Below are positions 21,850 to 24,461 of a stretch of 24,461 bases of DNA, one piece after another (positions within the stretch are counted from its first letter, which is position 1; every line of letters starts with the position of its first letter). Source of the DNA: Bacillota bacterium (lineage in GTDB: Bacteria; Bacillota; Clostridia; Christensenellales; Aristaeellaceae); contig JAEXCG010000107.1 in assembly GCA_023402355.1 (NCBI GenBank), positions 1-24,461 on the forward strand, read 5' to 3'. A program made the position numbers and the translations under genes. Below the pieces are notes generated by a model. It saw only the letters and a program-made list of their open reading frames with translations, ran no database searches and was not told the origin of the DNA.

Positions 21850-21957
21850 AGGCTGGTGAAAGCTGGCCCCTATCCCCCACATAAGAGCTATAATAAGTCC
21901 TCGTATATAGGGATATAGTGTACAGCTTTCACCAGCCTTCACCATCCTAATAAATGG
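21841..21957 (-). repeat. 117-bp repeat, right copy (inverted relative to 7375-7490)
   Basis: Reverse complement of the left copy with one base change and one extra base. Arms 21845-21865 and 21923-21943 are perfect 21-bp inverted repeats, each with two 10-mer iterons. It begins within the last codons of the membrane-protein gene and ends just before the ribosome site of the next gene. The two copies are about 14.4 kb apart and enclose all early genes and the repressor. Confidence 0.9.
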
Positions 21958-21977
21958 CAATTATGGAGGGTGTGCAA

Positions 21978-22958
21978 ATGAAAAAATTATCTGCTGTTGT
22001 CACCTTGTTGTTCGTGCTGCTACTGCCGGTTTTTGTCTGCGCTGATCTGACCGTGGCGTGTATTGACGTCGGGCAGGGCGATGCCGCGCTCATACAGTGC
22101 GACGGCCACAATATGTTGATCGACGCAGGCACCAATGCAAGCACCGAGATATTGCTGAGCTACCTGGATGACATCGGGGTGAAAACCATCGACCTCGTTG
22201 TCGGCACGCACCCGCACGAAGATCATATCGGGGGACTAGATAAAGCCATTGAACGGTATGATGTGAAAAATGTCTGGATGCCTCGTGTGCAGGCAGACAC
22301 GCGGACGTTTGAGGACGTTCTGCTCGCAATCCAGTCCAAGGGCCTCAAAATCACCGCGCCGACGCCTGGTACGACGTTCGTGCTCGGTGGGGCAGCGATT
22401 ACAGCACTCGCACCGAACAGCGTCAGTTATAGTGAAACAAACGATTACAGCATCGTGCTGCGGATCGATTATGGCAGCACATCGTTCCTGTTCACGGGAG
22501 ACGCCGAAGCTGCAAGCGAAAGCGAAATGCTCGCAGCGGGTGCGGATCTGCACGCGGACGTGCTCAAAATCGGTCACCATGGCAGCAGTAGCTCGACGAC
22601 CGACGCATTCCTTGATGCAGTTGATCCCGACTACGCAATCGTCAGTTGTGGTGCAGATAACTCATACGGGCACCCGCACGGCGAGACAGTGAGCAAGCTC
22701 AACGCGTACGGTGTCCGGATATTACGGACCGACGAGCTGGGCACTATTACAATTCGGTCAGATGGTGAGAAAATATCTCTGAGCAATTTCGATCGCGACG
22801 ATGATGCGGCCATAACCTATATCGGGAATAAAAATAGTAAAAAATTCCACCTTTCCTCTTGCGGATCGTTGCCGGCCGAAAAGAATCAGGTATTTTTTAA
22901 TGGGCGAGAAGAAGCAATCGACGCTGGTTACGACCCATGCAAGAAATGCAAGCCCTGA
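21978..22958 (+). CDS. Secreted metallo-beta-lactamase-fold protein (ComEC-C-like) with Ada-type metal-binding tail
   Basis: 326 residues from ATG 21978 (MKKLSAVV), eight bases after GGAGG. Signal peptide 1-22 (cleavage after VCA). MBL-fold domain about 24-265 with HPHEDH (78-83), GD at 174-175 (LFTGDAE), KIGHHGS (197-203) and GHPHGE (231-236), the pattern of the C-terminal domain of ComEC/Rec2. The C-terminal 45 residues (YIGNKNSKKFHLSSC and so on to CKKCKP) resemble an Ada-like zinc-binding module. Exported, so it would act outside the membrane, perhaps as a nuclease or phosphodiesterase. Not a phage structural or replication gene; likely a lysogenic-conversion cargo gene with its DUF3006 partner. 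Confidence 0.88.
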   Translation: MKKLSAVVTLLFVLLLPVFVCADLTVACIDVGQGDAALIQCDGHNMLIDAGTNASTEILLSYLDDIGVKTIDLVVGTHPHEDHIGGLDKAIERYDVKNVWMPRVQADTRTFEDVLLAIQSKGLKITAPTPGTTFVLGGAAITALAPNSVSYSETNDYSIVLRIDYGSTSFLFTGDAEAASESEMLAAGADLHADVLKIGHHGSSSSTTDAFLDAVDPDYAIVSCGADNSYGHPHGETVSKLNAYGVRILRTDELGTITIRSDGEKISLSNFDRDDDAAITYIGNKNSKKFHLSSCGSLPAEKNQVFFNGREEAIDAGYDPCKKCKP

Positions 22959-22970
22959 GGAGGTGGGTTT

Positions 22971-23177
22971 ATGCGGTATGTAGTTGACAGAATTGAAGGA
23001 ATGACAGCGGTTTGTGAAGACGAAAACCGGAATATGGTTGTCTTTCCGTTACACGCCTTACCATTTAAAGTCGAGGAGGGAACGGCGTTCGAGAAAAACG
23101 CTGGTGGGTTTACCCTCTCTGATAACTCCGAGCATCATGAACGCATATCAAAGCTTATGGACAGTCTATGGAATTAA
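22971..23177 (+). CDS. DUF3006 family protein
   Basis: 68 residues. AGGAGGTGG precedes the ATG; 12 bases after the MBL gene. The blocks MRYVVDRIEGMTAVCEDENRNMVVFP and ERISKLMDSLWN are the conserved ends of DUF3006, which is often encoded directly behind ComEC-like MBL-fold genes in Firmicutes, so the two probably work together. Cytoplasmic, no membrane segment; function unknown. Confidence 0.87.
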   Translation: MRYVVDRIEGMTAVCEDENRNMVVFPLHALPFKVEEGTAFEKNAGGFTLSDNSEHHERISKLMDSLWN

Positions 23178-23218
23178 AACACTGCGCGAGCTGAGATAAA
23201 CGAGAGGAGGCTTTGAGC

Positions 23219-24265
23219 ATGGCGACAGCAAAAAAGCTCCCGAGCGGGAGCTGGCGGGTTAACCTGTATGTCGGAAAAGACGCGGCTGGCAAACGCCAAT
23301 ACAAGTCATTCACCGCCGACACGAAGAAAGAAGCGGAATACGCTGCCGCAGCGTATAACGTCGAAAAGCGGCACAGAGCAAAGCCGACAGAGCTGACAGT
23401 GGGCGAGGCAATAGATCAGTATATCACAACAAAGACGGCGATCCTCTCCCCGTCTACCGTCCGTGAGTATAAGCAGCTAAAAACGTACGCGCTACAAACT
23501 TTGTCTTCGTATAAACTGTCTGAGATCACGCAGGAAGCCGTTCAGTCCGCGATGAACGTTTATGCGATGAACCACTCCCCCAAGTCTACTCGGAACGCGC
23601 ACGGGCTGCTTTCCGCGGCTTTGGCAGAAGCCATGCCTGATTTCGTTCTCCGCACTAAATTGCCCCCAAAGGTCCGGCCTGACATCGCCGTGCCCGACGA
23701 CAAGGCAATCCAAGCTTTGATGGGGGCTGTCGCCAATACAGCGATGGAAACCGCCCTTATACTCGCCTCCATGCTCGGGCTTCGACGAAGCGAGATCGCA
23801 GCACTCACATGGAACGACTATGACCCTATTCGTAAGACATTGCGGATTAACAAAGCAATGGTCGTGGATGATAAGCGCGATTGGGTTGTCAAGGCGCCGA
23901 AGTCTTACGCAGGAACGCGAACCTTAACCCTGCCGGACTTCCTTTCTGATTATCTGGAGAAGGCCCCTCGCTCCTCGGATTCCATTGTTCCGCTTACCCC
24001 CAACGCCATCACGCGCCGATTTGAGCGACTTCGGGATAAGTTAGGGCTCACCTTTCGCTTTCACGATCTTCGTCACTACAATGCGTCGGTTATGCTTGCC
24101 CTCGGCGTCCCAGATCGGTATGCAATGGAGCGCATGGGGCACGCAACGCCCAATATGCTAAAAACCGTATATCAACACACGATGCGGGAAAAACAGAGAG
24201 ACGTTGCGGACAAAGTCAACAACTATTTCACAGCAATGCAACACGAAATGCAACACAAAAAATAG
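23219..24265 (+). CDS. int: Tyrosine integrase
   Basis: 348 residues from ATG 23219, eight bases after GAGGAGG; an upstream TTG at 23213 is less likely. N-terminal arm-binding domain (1-55: LPSGSWRVNLYVGKDAAGKRQYKSF), SAM-like core-binding domain (about 60-150), catalytic domain with Arg189 (LGLRRSE), His282-x-x-Arg285 (HDLRH), His308 (MGHATP) and Tyr318 (VYQHT). All catalytic residues are present. It ends 38 bases before the tRNA-end attachment site, so it should drive integration there. No excisionase is obvious nearby. Confidence 0.94.
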   Translation: MATAKKLPSGSWRVNLYVGKDAAGKRQYKSFTADTKKEAEYAAAAYNVEKRHRAKPTELTVGEAIDQYITTKTAILSPSTVREYKQLKTYALQTLSSYKLSEITQEAVQSAMNVYAMNHSPKSTRNAHGLLSAALAEAMPDFVLRTKLPPKVRPDIAVPDDKAIQALMGAVANTAMETALILASMLGLRRSEIAALTWNDYDPIRKTLRINKAMVVDDKRDWVVKAPKSYAGTRTLTLPDFLSDYLEKAPRSSDSIVPLTPNAITRRFERLRDKLGLTFRFHDLRHYNASVMLALGVPDRYAMERMGHATPNMLKTVYQHTMREKQRDVADKVNNYFTAMQHEMQHKK

Positions 24266-24303
24266 ATTTCCCTTATATATCAACGTATTTTAGCGAAATA
24301 TTG

Positions 24304-24331
24304 TCAGGTTCAAATCCTGTCACCTCGACCA
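24304..24331 (+). other. Attachment site: 3' end of a tRNA gene (probably Pro)
   Basis: TCAGG-TTCAAAT-CCTGT forms a T arm (outermost pair T-T), followed by acceptor strand CACCTCG, discriminator A and CCA at 24329-24331. The final G72 (partner C1) with A73 points to tRNA-Pro. No other tRNA part precedes it, so this is a displaced 3' fragment, as left at one end of a prophage integrated into a tRNA gene. The intact gene would be beyond the left edge of the window. Confidence 0.75.
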
Positions 24332-24336
24332 TCGAA

Positions 24337-24357
24337 GGGGCTGTCAGGCTAAGCCCC
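24337..24357 (+). other. Short GC hairpin behind the tRNA end
   Basis: GGGGCT and AGCCCC around a 9-base loop, followed by AAAAG rather than T. Perhaps a processing signal of the tRNA transcript. Confidence 0.4.
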
Positions 24358-24371
24358 AAAAGAGAAAAAAG

Positions 24372-24409
24372 AAAAAGTGCGAGAAGGTACTAGCCAACTC
24401 GCACTTTTT
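24372..24409 (+). terminator. Strong terminator after the tRNA end
   Basis: 12-bp stem AAAAAGTGCGAG / CTCGCACTTTTT with a 14-base loop; A- and T-runs make it work on both strands. It is probably the native terminator of the host tRNA, which suggests that DNA right of about 24331 is chromosome. In the rest, up to 24461, I see no gene. Confidence 0.85.
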
Positions 24410-24461
24410 GTTGTAATTTGAAACTGTTAATGAAGCAAACACAACGAGAGCATGATACCGC

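Noticed and set aside
24304..24331. Complete tRNA gene at the right end
   Set aside because: Only the T arm, 3' acceptor strand and CCA are present; there is no anticodon or D arm upstream.

Overview
The window is most of a temperate, tailed-phage prophage of a Gram-positive, Clostridia-like (Firmicutes) host. Strong AGGAGG-type ribosome sites precede nearly every gene. The replication genes belong to families typical of clostridial phages: DUF2815/Enc34 SSB, DUF2800 nuclease, family A polymerase, D5/P4-type primase-helicase, VRR-NUC and SNF2 helicase. The late and replication genes are GC-rich; the lysogeny end is richer in AT. No species can be named from the sequence.

Layout from left to right. 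(1) 1-6806, minus strand: the start of the late operon, read right to left as small terminase, large terminase, adaptor-like protein, portal, scaffold, N4-gp56-type capsid protein, a small structural protein and a beta-rich protein cut by the window edge. The remaining tail and lysis genes must lie further left. (2) 6807-7722: a 916-base region with no convincing gene. It holds a strong minus-strand terminator in front of the late operon, a dyad operator pair, a 116-bp repeat and seven copies of a 10-bp GRTGAARGCT iteron. (3) 7624-8811, plus strand: a consensus promoter, a 37-residue membrane peptide with a consensus antisense promoter behind it (candidate type I toxin-antitoxin), a small Xre regulator, two small phage proteins and a terminator. 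(4) 8791-20612, minus strand: the early operon, transcribed from 20665 leftward. It carries a Cro-like regulator, antirepressor, several small proteins, DUF2800 nuclease, SSB, DNA polymerase, sigma factor, primase-helicase, VRR-NUC, an HNH endonuclease, an SNF2 helicase broken in its P-loop, and a second sigma factor. (5) 20704-24265, plus strand: a LexA-like CI repressor, the remnant tail of a second repressor, a membrane protein, a second (inverted) copy of the 116-bp repeat, a secreted metallo-beta-lactamase-fold protein with its DUF3006 partner, and a tyrosine integrase. (6) 24304-24331: the 3' end of a tRNA gene (Pro-like acceptor), read as the attachment site, followed by a terminator and probably host DNA.

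How it works together: CI (with a Cys-Gly self-cleavage site) and the divergent Cro-like gene form the lysis/lysogeny switch. The early operon supplies a complete replication set. One or both phage sigma factors may switch on the late operon through the long leader at 6807-7300. The near-identical inverted repeats at 7375-7490 and 21841-21957 bracket the whole early region. Their iterons recall the two-site origin (ori/crr) of phage P4, whose initiator is of the same class as the 814-residue primase-helicase here. This pair and the toxin/antisense locus beside it are the most unusual parts of the window.
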